Assembly (NCBI RefSeq): GCF_030848565.1
Contig: NZ_JAVDDV010000001.1
Span: forward strand, 186,001 to 250,000
Length of the DNA stretch: 64,000 bases
Source: Natronolimnohabitans sp. A-GB9
GTDB lineage: Archaea; Halobacteriota; Halobacteria; Halobacteriales; Natrialbaceae
Direction: 5' to 3'
Below the pieces are notes generated by a model, which was not told where the DNA came from, did not search any database, and was given only the letters and a program-made list of their open reading frames with translations. Shown here piece by piece: positions 53,948-62,843 of this stretch; position 1 is the stretch's first letter; each line of letters begins with the position of its first letter. A program made the position numbers and the translations under genes.

Positions 53948-56122
53948 TCAGTGTTCCTCCTCGAGGTCGGGTTGGTCGTCGGACTCTACGTTCTCCCAGT
54001 CTGGGTGGTCGTTCATGCCGTAGGTAATCCCGAGCGCGTAGTAGAAGCGGAGGTCGTCGGTATCGATCTCCCACTCGTCTGGGTCGGGATCGAGGATCGT
54101 CTCCCGGAGCCGGTCGACGATGTAGTCCGCCTTGGTGCCAGGATAGGACTTGCCCTCTTTCTTTTCTTGACGTGTGTAGGTGAGCGTCTTCGCGATTGTC
54201 TCCTGGGTTACCTTCTTGATCCGCGACCGGGTGATCGACTTCACGGGATACTGATCGACCAGCGTCGTCGATCGGTCCTCACTGTACTCCTGGTAGCTCG
54301 CGATGTCACCGACGAGCGCGCCGAGTAAGAACGCACCACGGCGTTCGTCGGTGATCGATGGCCCGTCGGGATCGGGCGCGAGTGCAGGCGTGTCTTGGAT
54401 AAACGATTCGAGTTTCGCGTCTGCGGGGTGGCCCCCGTCAGTGGCTAGTATGTCCGGAATTTCCATCGTGTATTCCTCATAGGTCGGTTCGCGCGTGATC
54501 GGTTCTTTCTCCGTATCGGACGTGGTGAGCAACTCGAGGTCGCCGTCGGCGAGTGCACACAGCTGGGCGAACTGGCTCGCAACCAGAAACGACGGGAAGC
54601 CGTCGTACTCGTCGTCGGTTTCCTCACTGATGATGCGGGAGACGAACTCCTCGAGTAGCACGTCGACGGTGATCGGCTCACCGCTCAGGACGTTGACCAG
54701 CGCCTGAATGCGTGGGTCGTCCGCGTCGGCGTCAGTGTCGTCGCGTTCGGCGAACGTCTGGTAGAAATACCAGCCCGTCGAGACCGCGTGAAGCCGGTTG
54801 TCATCACCCGCGAGCAGTTCCCACTTCTCGTTTGTCGGCATCGGTGCCGTCCAATCGTCTCCCTCGTCGGTGACAAACGCCGAGGTGTTCTGAACCAGCC
54901 GATTGTGCCTAAAGGCGAGTTCCTTCGGGTAGTGCAACTGGCCGTTCAGCGTCTCACCGAAAACGTCGTAGCGAGACATCTGGTGGGGCATCACCGCTGA
55001 GACGTAGAATCGAAGGGACGTCTCATCGAGGTCACGTTCCCTGTGCTCTTCGTAGGCATCCTCGATCGGGGTCGTATCCCCGTCGTCTGCTGCCCGATAA
55101 AGAAGCCCGTACAGATCGCGGGCCTTCTCGGACGTCGGTCGCCCGAAGAAGTACGGCAGGTAGTAGACCTTGGCACCAAACGTTCGGTACGTACAGGCCT
55201 CGACGAACGCCTCCGCGTTCATTACCGTCACGGCGGCGTCTTCGGAAATCGGGTGGGATCGCCACGCCTCCTCGATGTCCAGCCCCGGGAACTTTTCGAG
55301 TTGCTTGCCGAGGAAGTAGTTCTGTGGGTCTTCTGAGGTCCCCACCGTCCGGGACGGCTCTCGTGTGACGAGGTCCGTCGCGTCCCCTGAGGAGTCGTCG
55401 GCCTTGTTCTTGGTGACGAGCTTCGAGAGCTTCCGTCGCCGCATCGCCTCGAGGAAGACGTCGACCTCACCGGGCCAGCGATACTCGCCGTCTGTCTCGG
55501 TCTTCACCTGAACTGTCAGAAGTGCAGTCGCGGATTCGCCACCGAGGCTCGTCTTCACGCCGTCTTCAATGGCCTCGAGAACATCCTCGTCCTCGCTGAG
55601 TTCGGCGAGTTTCTCGACGATCCAGCCGTCTTCGTGGGCGTCGGCGGCTGTTTCTACTACATCATCGGTTGCCCACTTGGTGAGGCGCTCTTTCGCGTAT
55701 CGAGCGAGCTTCTCCGGATCGCTGTCGCGTCCGGCCTGATGGGTGACGCTGTGGTCGATCCCGCGTGCAGCCGGATACTTACAGTGGCTAACCTGCTGGA
55801 CCAGCCCCTCTGTATACCGTGTCAGCCAGACTGCGCCGAGGTGATCGTCGGCGAGCCGTGGCTCCGTACCCGAAACGTCGACGCGAACGACGAGCAGGCT
55901 GTCGTCCGTGTCGATCAGATCGTCCGCGGCGTCGGGCGTCAGGTATGGCGCATACTCCCCGCCACCGGTAGTGGCGAGCGTGTAGAGTTTCCCGTAGAGG
56001 TACTGCAAGTCCCGAAGCGACCCGATGGGGGAGTCCGGCAACTCCTCGGCTAACTCCTCGTCGTCGTAGGCGTCGCGGAACGCTTCAGGCGAAAGCATCC
56101 TCTCCCTCGAGTTCGGTTTCAC
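53948..56122 (-). CDS. cas8b: Cascade large subunit Cas8b (Csh1 type)
   Basis: A 724-residue large subunit that recognises the PAM and recruits Cas3. The N-terminal part reads LRDLQYLYGKLYTLATTGGG and later LLVVRVDVSGTEPRLADDHL. Middle phrases YFLGKQLEKFPGLDIEEAWR and the C-terminal AFLLGALVGDIASYQEYSED with RFYYALGITYGMNDHPDW match haloarchaeal Csh1 proteins. No zinc knuckle is seen. It starts at MKPNSRERMLSPEAF or at the internal MLSPEAF (56098); both overlap the end of cas6. Confidence 0.92.
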   Translation of the reverse strand: MKPNSRERMLSPEAFRDAYDDEELAEELPDSPIGSLRDLQYLYGKLYTLATTGGGEYAPYLTPDAADDLIDTDDSLLVVRVDVSGTEPRLADDHLGAVWLTRYTEGLVQQVSHCKYPAARGIDHSVTHQAGRDSDPEKLARYAKERLTKWATDDVVETAADAHEDGWIVEKLAELSEDEDVLEAIEDGVKTSLGGESATALLTVQVKTETDGEYRWPGEVDVFLEAMRRRKLSKLVTKNKADDSSGDATDLVTREPSRTVGTSEDPQNYFLGKQLEKFPGLDIEEAWRSHPISEDAAVTVMNAEAFVEACTYRTFGAKVYYLPYFFGRPTSEKARDLYGLLYRAADDGDTTPIEDAYEEHRERDLDETSLRFYVSAVMPHQMSRYDVFGETLNGQLHYPKELAFRHNRLVQNTSAFVTDEGDDWTAPMPTNEKWELLAGDDNRLHAVSTGWYFYQTFAERDDTDADADDPRIQALVNVLSGEPITVDVLLEEFVSRIISEETDDEYDGFPSFLVASQFAQLCALADGDLELLTTSDTEKEPITREPTYEEYTMEIPDILATDGGHPADAKLESFIQDTPALAPDPDGPSITDERRGAFLLGALVGDIASYQEYSEDRSTTLVDQYPVKSITRSRIKKVTQETIAKTLTYTRQEKKEGKSYPGTKADYIVDRLRETILDPDPDEWEIDTDDLRFYYALGITYGMNDHPDWENVESDDQPDLEEEH

Positions 56123-56906
56123 CCGGCCGGGTTCGATCCGTGACGTTCACGAACCCCAGCCCGAGCGAGTTTCGTTCTCCGAGACCGACGTCCAGCGCGA
56201 GGTTGAGGTGTCTGCGGTGGTTGTCGTCCCGGACAGTATACTCGAACTTCCACTTGCTCAACACGTAAGTCATCTCCTGGCCCTCGGTTACCGTCACCGG
56301 CACTGCGAACGTCTTGAGCAGCTCGTAGCCGTCGAACAGGTCGCCGTCGACCTCGCTCGGTCCTGGCAGATACTCGGGTGCGAACAGCCGATGTTTCTTA
56401 TCGAGGTTGGCCTCGAGCTGTTCCATCAGTGGCTTAGTGCTATGTGAAGGCCGCCAGAAGACTGCCGTATCACCGCCAGGATGGTCGATCCCGTACTCGT
56501 CGCACTGCCACGGCGGGATTCGAACGAGCAACCCGGTCCCCGTCTCGAGTGTTCCCCGCGTGCCCGGTTCGCCGACGTCAGGCTCGAGAGAGCTCACGTC
56601 CTCGACGTGAAACGGCATCTCGCCGACGTTCAGCTCTCGGTCTGCGAGCAAATCCTTGGCGACATGTGCAAGGACCTCCTCATCGTGTGAGGCGACGAGA
56701 AGTTTCCGCTCGTCACCCTCGCGCATGTCGCCTGGTGGGAACGGATTCGACATCACGAATCCTGGTGGTTCGTCCGTATCGTGGGCTGCGTCGTAGTCAG
56801 TCCCCTCGAGCGCCTGCCAGATTCGCCCACGGAGCTTGTGGTGGTAGGCGTTGTCGTAGGCAGCGTCCGCTCGAGCGGACAGGTGTGCCATGAGGCGCAC
56901 CGTCAA
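56085..56906 (-). CDS. cas6: CRISPR RNA endoribonuclease Cas6
   Basis: A 273-residue RAMP endoribonuclease that cuts the pre-crRNA within the repeat and leaves the 8-nt 5' handle. It starts RLMAHLSARADAAYDNAYHH with the N-terminal Tyr/His-rich helix, and the C-terminal glycine-rich loop LNLALDVGLGERNSLGLGFV is the family signature. A GGAGGT ribosome-binding site lies 5 nt before a TTG at 56906; a GTG at 56900 and an ATG at 56891 are alternatives. It is the first gene of the cas operon. Confidence 0.92.
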   Translation of the reverse strand: MTVRLMAHLSARADAAYDNAYHHKLRGRIWQALEGTDYDAAHDTDEPPGFVMSNPFPPGDMREGDERKLLVASHDEEVLAHVAKDLLADRELNVGEMPFHVEDVSSLEPDVGEPGTRGTLETGTGLLVRIPPWQCDEYGIDHPGGDTAVFWRPSHSTKPLMEQLEANLDKKHRLFAPEYLPGPSEVDGDLFDGYELLKTFAVPVTVTEGQEMTYVLSKWKFEYTVRDDNHRRHLNLALDVGLGERNSLGLGFVNVTDRTRPGETELEGEDAFA

Positions 56907-56956
56907 TGGTAACCTCCATTTCTAATATACATAATGCCTGAAACTAGTTAGAGATA

Positions 56957-56966
56957 GGTTATAAAG
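56957..56966 (-). promoter_or_regulatory. Probable promoter (TATA) of the cas operon
   Basis: CTTTATAACC on the minus strand, about 50 bp before the cas6 start. The expected transcription start near 56935 would give a leader of about 30 nt that carries the GGAGGT ribosome-binding site. The region lies between cas6 and the leader-distal end of array 2. Confidence 0.5.
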
Positions 56967-57041
56967 GTGGTGTTCAACTACCATGCGGTTAGAATCAAAC
57001 AAAAGGCCAGCGGAGCGGTCGAGCCAGTTCACCAACCAAGT

Positions 57042-59705
57042 GCTTCAACCCCACAAGGGTTCGTCTGAAACTCGAAGCACCCGACCGTGACGCGTTCCTC
57101 GTAGCTGGCTTCAACCCCACAAGGGTTCGTCTGAAACTTGCTCCGTCCGCTGGCGGGACACCAGCATTTCGTACTTCAACCCCACAAGGGTTCGTCTGAA
57201 ACTCTCCGGACGGTACTGAACAACTCCCGAACCAGCGACTTCAACCCCACAAGGGTTCGTCTGAAACTGGTGCCCACACTTTCCATCGGGATACTTCGCC
57301 TTGCTTCAACCCCACAAGGGTTCGTCTGAAACCTCGGCGACGGTGAGAGTGTAACCGTCCCCCAGGACGCTTCAACCCCACAAGGGTTCGTCTGAAACCG
57401 GATATGACGCTATCCAAAAGTGGTTGGAGATTGACGCTTCAACCCCACAAGGGTTCGTCTGAAACGGTCTGCCGAGTTGTCGGGATACCGCCAATCCAGA
57501 GGCTTCAACCCCACAAGGGTTCGTCTGAAACAATGTTGACCCTGAAACACTTGAAACGAACTGGGAGGCTTCAACCCCACAAGGGTTCGTCTGAAACCGC
57601 CGTCAGTCGCTGCAACTAAGGACGTTTGAGGGGCTTCAACCCCACAAGGGTTCGTCTGAAACCGGCAGTACCGCCCGCGACGTCCGTCGAGAAGTCGACG
57701 CTTCAACCCCACAAGGGTTCGTCTGAAACCTCGTCGAGCGGCGGCCGGTCGCCCGAATCGCGGAAGCTTCAACCCCACAAGGGTTCGTCTGAAACCAATC
57801 ATCACCACAAATCGGGCACTCTTCTGTAGGGCTTCAACCCCACAAGGGTTCGTCTGAAACTCGCAGACGATGATGTCCGAGTGGTGTGACCGATGCTTCA
57901 ACCCCACAAGGGTTCGTCTGAAACCGCTCGCTTTTTCAAGTCCCTTATCACCCCACTTCGCTTCAACCCCACAAGGGTTCGTCTGAAACCATCCCCGCCC
58001 GAAACCGCTTCGGAGGCTTCTAGGCGCTTCAACCCCACAAGGGTTCGTCTGAAACCATATCTTACAGTCCATGTCGGAAGCCTCGAAAGAGGCTTCAACC
58101 CCACAAGGGTTCGTCTGAAACCGGGCTTGCGTGCCCCTCGAGCAATCACTCTATTTGGCTTCAACCCCACAAGGGTTCGTCTGAAACCCGTGGTAGCGGG
58201 AGTGACCTATACATTGACGGGAAGCTTCAACCCCACAAGGGTTCGTCTGAAACTCTGATGCACGGGACAAGGCGCGTGAAATCCTCGAGCGGCTTCAACC
58301 CCACAAGGGTTCGTCTGAAACGAGTGCTCCCGCGACTAATCCTAGTACACCTATCAGTGCTTCAACCCCACAAGGGTTCGTCTGAAACCGTAGAGTGCAG
58401 CCCGTGTCTTCTCGTCACGAATCGCTTCAACCCCACAAGGGTTCGTCTGAAACGAGTACAAAGACTTCGTGCTCATTATCTTCTGGCCCGCTTCAACCCC
58501 ACAAGGGTTCGTCTGAAACGCCGAAAACACAACCGAACTCGAGGCTAACTTTGCTGCTTCAACCCCACAAGGGTTCGTCTGAAACGCGAGTCGCTGTTCG
58601 AGTTTGACCCGTCCTGGGACGCTTCAACCCCACAAGGGTTCGTCTGAAACAAGCGACCGCTGACAGTATCTTAGACATTATCGAAGAGGCTTCAACCCCA
58701 CAAGGGTTCGTCTGAAACCAGAAGATTTCGATGGCGTTGGTATCCGCCTCAGCTTCAACCCCACAAGGGTTCGTCTGAAACGATCTCCGATGGGAGGCTG
58801 TAGTCGAAGATGAAGACGCTTCAACCCCACAAGGGTTCGTCTGAAACCGGCGGACGCTCTCAAGGCTCCGTCTACGCGGGTACGGCTTCAACCCCACAAG
58901 GGTTCGTCTGAAACGATCTCGTCGAAGACGTGGTATCTGTCGTCGAGAGCTTCAACCCCACAAGGGTTCGTCTGAAACGCCGACCACGATCAACGCGACG
59001 CCGACTTTACCGAGGCTTCAACCCCACAAGGGTTCGTCTGAAACCCGTAGGCGATATCGTCGCGGACGGACTTGACGCGGCTTCAACCCCACAAGGGTTC
59101 GTCTGAAACGCCAGATGAGGCCGAGACGATCGAGGCGGAGGTGGTGCTTCAACCCCACAAGGGTTCGTCTGAAACTGTCCCTCGACCGCGAGACCGCCGA
59201 GTCCCTATACGAGCTTCAACCCCACAAGGGTTCGTCTGAAACCGTCCTCGCCACCTGCGCCTCGAGCAACGACGTGGGCTTCAACCCCACAAGGGTTCGT
59301 CTGAAACGGCCTGTACGAACTGGTCGACGATCCACGCGAGAGCCGCTTCAACCCCACAAGGGTTCGTCTGAAACTGGCCAGACGTGTCAACATCGCCAAC
59401 AACGCCCTTGCTTCAACCCCACAAGGGTTCGTCTGAAACCGCGAGCCTGTCCGATTTCGGAGGGAACGCGGATGAGTGCTTCAACCCCACAAGGGTTCGT
59501 CTGAAACGGCCGCTGTGGCGGCCTGGCGACGGCGCGAGCCGAGGCTTCAACCCCACAAGGGTTCGTCTGAAACATTTCGCGCTTGGTGCTGTCTCGCCAT
59601 ATCCCAAGTGCTTCAACCCCACAAGGGTTCGTCTGAAACTGGAACGAGTGGTTCGATGAGCTTTGTTCTCGGACCGCTTCAACCCCACAAGGGTTCGTCT
59701 GAAAC
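57042..59705 (-). CRISPR. CRISPR array 2 (type I-B; 41 repeats, 40 spacers by eye)
   Basis: Same 30-bp repeat and same orientation as array 1, with a period of about 66 bp. Counting gives 41 repeats. The leader is at the right end (59706 onwards), and the leader-distal end abuts the cas6 promoter region. Two leader-distal repeats, at 57173 and 57238, begin ACTTCAACC in place of GCTTCAACC, which changes the last base of the 5' handle to T in the crRNA sense. No spacer appears repeated within this array by eye. Confidence 0.98.
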
Positions 59706-59805
59706 CATGGCCGGAAACGACGCCACAGTATCCTCATCGTGAGAAACAGACATATGTCTTCCGTCGACCTCGAGTATGCGATAAACAGCAGGGGGTCGAC
59801 GGAAC
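59706..59805 (-). promoter_or_regulatory. Leader/promoter of CRISPR array 2
   Basis: This holds the same architecture as leader 1. An inverted repeat CTTCCGTCGACC (59758-59769) and GGTCGACGGAA (59794-59804) has arms 24 nt apart and its inner arm 52 nt from the first repeat, matching 11 of 12 bases. In the transcription sense it is followed by ACATATGTCT (TATA-like), ACTGTGGC and CATG at the same positions as in leader 1. Outside these motifs the leaders differ. Confidence 0.75.
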
Positions 59806-59926
59806 GCAACCGCGAACGTCGATACAACGTTCCGTATGACGCCCCGGTTTCTCCTCACCCGCTCGAGCCATACACGAACGTGCATATAGAAACCCATTTA
59901 CCCGCCGACTTTCACCACCTAGATGA

Positions 59927-62080
59927 ATGAGTCTTGCCGATTCGGACCGCGAACTCGTCGTCGAGGAACTGGACCGGGAGCCGACCCCGGCCGAGGCGGC
60001 GCTGTTCGAGAACCTCTGGAGCGAGCACTGTGCGTACCGCTCCTCGAGACCGCTGCTGTCGGCCTTCGACAGCGAGGGCGACCAGGTCGTGATCGGGCCG
60101 GGCGACGACGCGGCGGTCGTCGCACTGGACGATGACACGTACATCACGATGGGGATCGAGAGTCACAACCACCCTTCCTACGTCGACCCCTTCGACGGGG
60201 CCGCGACAGGCGTCGGTGGGATCGTCCGGGACACCCTCTCGATGGGTGCCTACCCGATCGCGCTGGCCGACTCGCTGTACTTCGGTGAGTTCGAGCGCGA
60301 ACACTCGAAGTATCTGTTCGAAGGCGTCGTCGAGGGGATCAGCCACTACGGCAACTGTATCGGCGTTCCCACCGTCGCGGGCAGCGTCGATTTCCACCCC
60401 GACTACGAAGGGAATCCGCTGGTCAACGTCGCCTGTGTCGGCCTGACGAGCGAGGATCGACTCGTCACTGCCGAGGCCCAAGAGCCCGGCAACAAACTCG
60501 TGCTCGTGGGGAACGCGACCGGCCGGGACGGGCTCGGCGGCGCGAGTTTCGCGAGCGAGGACCTGGCCGAGGACGCCGAGACCGAGGACCGCCCCGCGGT
60601 CCAGGTCGGCGACCCCTACGCCGAGAAGCTGCTGATCGAGGCCAACGAGCAGCTGATCGAGGAGAACTTGATCGAGTCGGCCCGCGACCTCGGTGCCGCC
60701 GGCCTCGGCGGCGCCTCGAGCGAGATGGTCGCCAAAGGTGGGCTGGGTGCCGAGATCGAACTCGAGCGCGTCCATCAACGCGAGCCGAACATGAACGCCT
60801 TAGAGATCTTACTCGCCGAGTCCCAGGAGCGAATGTGTTACGAGGTCGAACCCGAGAACGTCGACCGCGTCCGTGAGATCGCCGAGCGGTTCGATCTCGG
60901 CTGTTCGGTCATCGGCGAGGTCACCGAAGGGAACTACACCTGCACGTTCGAGGGCGAGACGGTCGTCGACGTCGACGCCTACTTCCTCGGCGAGGGCGCA
61001 CCGATGAACGACTTAGCGAGTGAAGACCCCGAGCCGCCCGAGACCGACCTCCCCGAGGTCGACCTCGAGGAGGCGTTCGACGCCGTCGTCTCGAGTCCGA
61101 ACACGGCCTCGAAGCGGTGGGTCTACCGGCAGTACGACCACGAGGTCGGCGTCCGAACGAGCGTCGGCCCCGGCGACGACGCGGCGATCATCGCGGTCCG
61201 GGAAGCCGAACAGGGGCTTGCGATTTCGGCGGGTGCTGCACCGAACTGGACCGCAGCCACCCCGCGGACCGGTGCCCGTGCCGTCGCCCTCGAGAACGCG
61301 ACGAACATCGCAGCCAAGGGTGCGACGCCGCTGGCTGCCGTCGACTGTCTCAACGGCGGTAATCCCGAGAAGCCGGACGTCTACGGCGGCTTCGAGGGAA
61401 TCGTCGACGGGCTCGCCGAGATGTGTGAGACGCTGTCGACGCCGGTCGTCGGCGGGAACGTCTCGCTGTACAACGACTCCGTCGAGGGACCGATCCCGCC
61501 GACGCCGACGCTCGCGATGGTCGGAACCAAAGACGGCTACGATGCGCCGCCGCTGTCGGTCGAACCCGCGACCGACAGCACGATCCTGCTGGTTGGCGAC
61601 CACGGCCTCGAGGACGGCGACGCGTCGCTCGGTGGCTCCGAGTACATCGCGCAGTTCGACGGCAGCGACGCCTTCCCCGAACTGCCCGCCGATCCGGCCG
61701 CCGTCGTCGAGACGCTGGCCGACGTCGCCGACGAGGAGTCGACGCTTGCGGTCCACGACGTCAGCCACGGCGGTCTGGCGGTCGCCCTGGCCGAGATGGT
61801 CTCCGACGACGCCGGGCTCGAGGTCTCGGTTCCGGCCGCCGAGTCGGCGGCCGATCCGGTCGCTGCGGCGCTGTTCCACGAACAGCCCGGTCGCGCACTG
61901 ATCCAGACCGAGTCGCCCGACGCCGTCCGCGAGGCGTTCGACGGCGTCGCGCCGGTCGTCGAACTCGGATCCGCGACCGACGACGGTCGTCTCGAGGTGT
62001 CCGTCGCCGATCGAACGATCGAAACCGACGCGGCCGAGATCGCCAAGCGACGCGAGACGATCGAGCGCGGCCTCGAGTAA
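59927..62080 (+). CDS. purL: Phosphoribosylformylglycinamidine synthase subunit PurL
   Basis: A 717-residue ATP-dependent ligase of purine biosynthesis that converts FGAR to FGAM with ammonia from PurQ. It begins [20 protein letters not shown]. Family phrases: [20 protein letters not shown], then [20 protein letters not shown] (the substrate loop), [20 protein letters not shown], and in the second half [14 protein letters not shown] and [20 protein letters not shown]. The length is that of the small archaeal PurL. The gene is divergent from CRISPR array 2, about 120 bp beyond the leader repeat. Confidence 0.95.
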   Translation: MSLADSDRELVVEELDREPTPAEAALFENLWSEHCAYRSSRPLLSAFDSEGDQVVIGPGDDAAVVALDDDTYITMGIESHNHPSYVDPFDGAATGVGGIVRDTLSMGAYPIALADSLYFGEFEREHSKYLFEGVVEGISHYGNCIGVPTVAGSVDFHPDYEGNPLVNVACVGLTSEDRLVTAEAQEPGNKLVLVGNATGRDGLGGASFASEDLAEDAETEDRPAVQVGDPYAEKLLIEANEQLIEENLIESARDLGAAGLGGASSEMVAKGGLGAEIELERVHQREPNMNALEILLAESQERMCYEVEPENVDRVREIAERFDLGCSVIGEVTEGNYTCTFEGETVVDVDAYFLGEGAPMNDLASEDPEPPETDLPEVDLEEAFDAVVSSPNTASKRWVYRQYDHEVGVRTSVGPGDDAAIIAVREAEQGLAISAGAAPNWTAATPRTGARAVALENATNIAAKGATPLAAVDCLNGGNPEKPDVYGGFEGIVDGLAEMCETLSTPVVGGNVSLYNDSVEGPIPPTPTLAMVGTKDGYDAPPLSVEPATDSTILLVGDHGLEDGDASLGGSEYIAQFDGSDAFPELPADPAAVVETLADVADEESTLAVHDVSHGGLAVALAEMVSDDAGLEVSVPAAESAADPVAAALFHEQPGRALIQTESPDAVREAFDGVAPVVELGSATDDGRLEVSVADRTIETDAAEIAKRRETIERGLE

Positions 62081-62203
62081 CCGACCGCGTCGAGTTGCGG
62101 TTTCGAGACCGACTCGAGACGCCTCGGATCGAATTCCCGGTATATTGATATACCCAGAATACGAGTCTTTCGACGAACCGAAACTTCGGGTGCACACCGT
62201 TCG

Positions 62204-62797
62204 ATGGCTACTGACACGTCGTCCGTACTGATCGTCGAAGACGAGCCGGAGCTGGCAGACCTGTATGCCTCTTGGCTCGAGGACGCCTACGCCGTCGAGA
62301 CGGCCGTCGACGGCGTAGGCGCCCTCGAGACGATCGACGACACCGTCGATGTCGTGCTCCTCGATCGACGGATGCCGGAGCTGTCCGGCGAGACGATTCT
62401 CGGGGCGATCCGGGATCGGGGCGTCGACTGTCGAGTCGCGATGGTGACGGCGGTCGAACCCGACTTCGATATCGCCGAGTTAGGGATCGACGACTACCTC
62501 GTCAAGCCGATCTCGAAAGCCGAGTTGTCGGAACTCGTCGAGCAGTTGCTGTTGCGCTCGAGTTACGACGAGCAGCTCCGGGAGTTCTTCTCGCTCGCCT
62601 CGAAAAAGGCCGTGTTAGACGCCGAAAAGTCCGAAGCCGAACGCAAGTCGAGCGAAGAGTACGCCCGACTACAGGATCGACTGGCGGTGCTTCGGGCCCG
62701 GGCCGACGAGACGATGTCGACACTGCTCGAACAGGACGGCTATCGGCGGCTCTGTCAAGACCTCGAGCGCGAACCGGGCGACCGGGGCGAGAAGTAA
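62204..62797 (+). CDS. Response regulator with HalX domain
   Basis: A 197-residue two-component regulator. The receiver domain has the acidic pair in VLIVEDEPELADLYASWLED, the phospho-acceptor Asp in VVLLDRRMPELSGETILGAI, the Thr in MVTAVEPDFD, and the Lys in DYLVKPISKAEL; all are intact. The C-terminal ~75 residues are a HalX domain (LREFFSLASKKAVLDAEKSE and DRLAVLRARADETMSTLL), a helical module restricted to haloarchaea. It has no DNA-binding domain. It is convergent with the kinase-like gene, but the two need not be partners. Confidence 0.92.
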   Translation: MATDTSSVLIVEDEPELADLYASWLEDAYAVETAVDGVGALETIDDTVDVVLLDRRMPELSGETILGAIRDRGVDCRVAMVTAVEPDFDIAELGIDDYLVKPISKAELSELVEQLLLRSSYDEQLREFFSLASKKAVLDAEKSEAERKSSEEYARLQDRLAVLRARADETMSTLLEQDGYRRLCQDLEREPGDRGEK

Positions 62798-62843
62798 CAG
62801 CACCACGGCCGCCACGCCTACCCACCCTTCCCACGTCTCGTTC

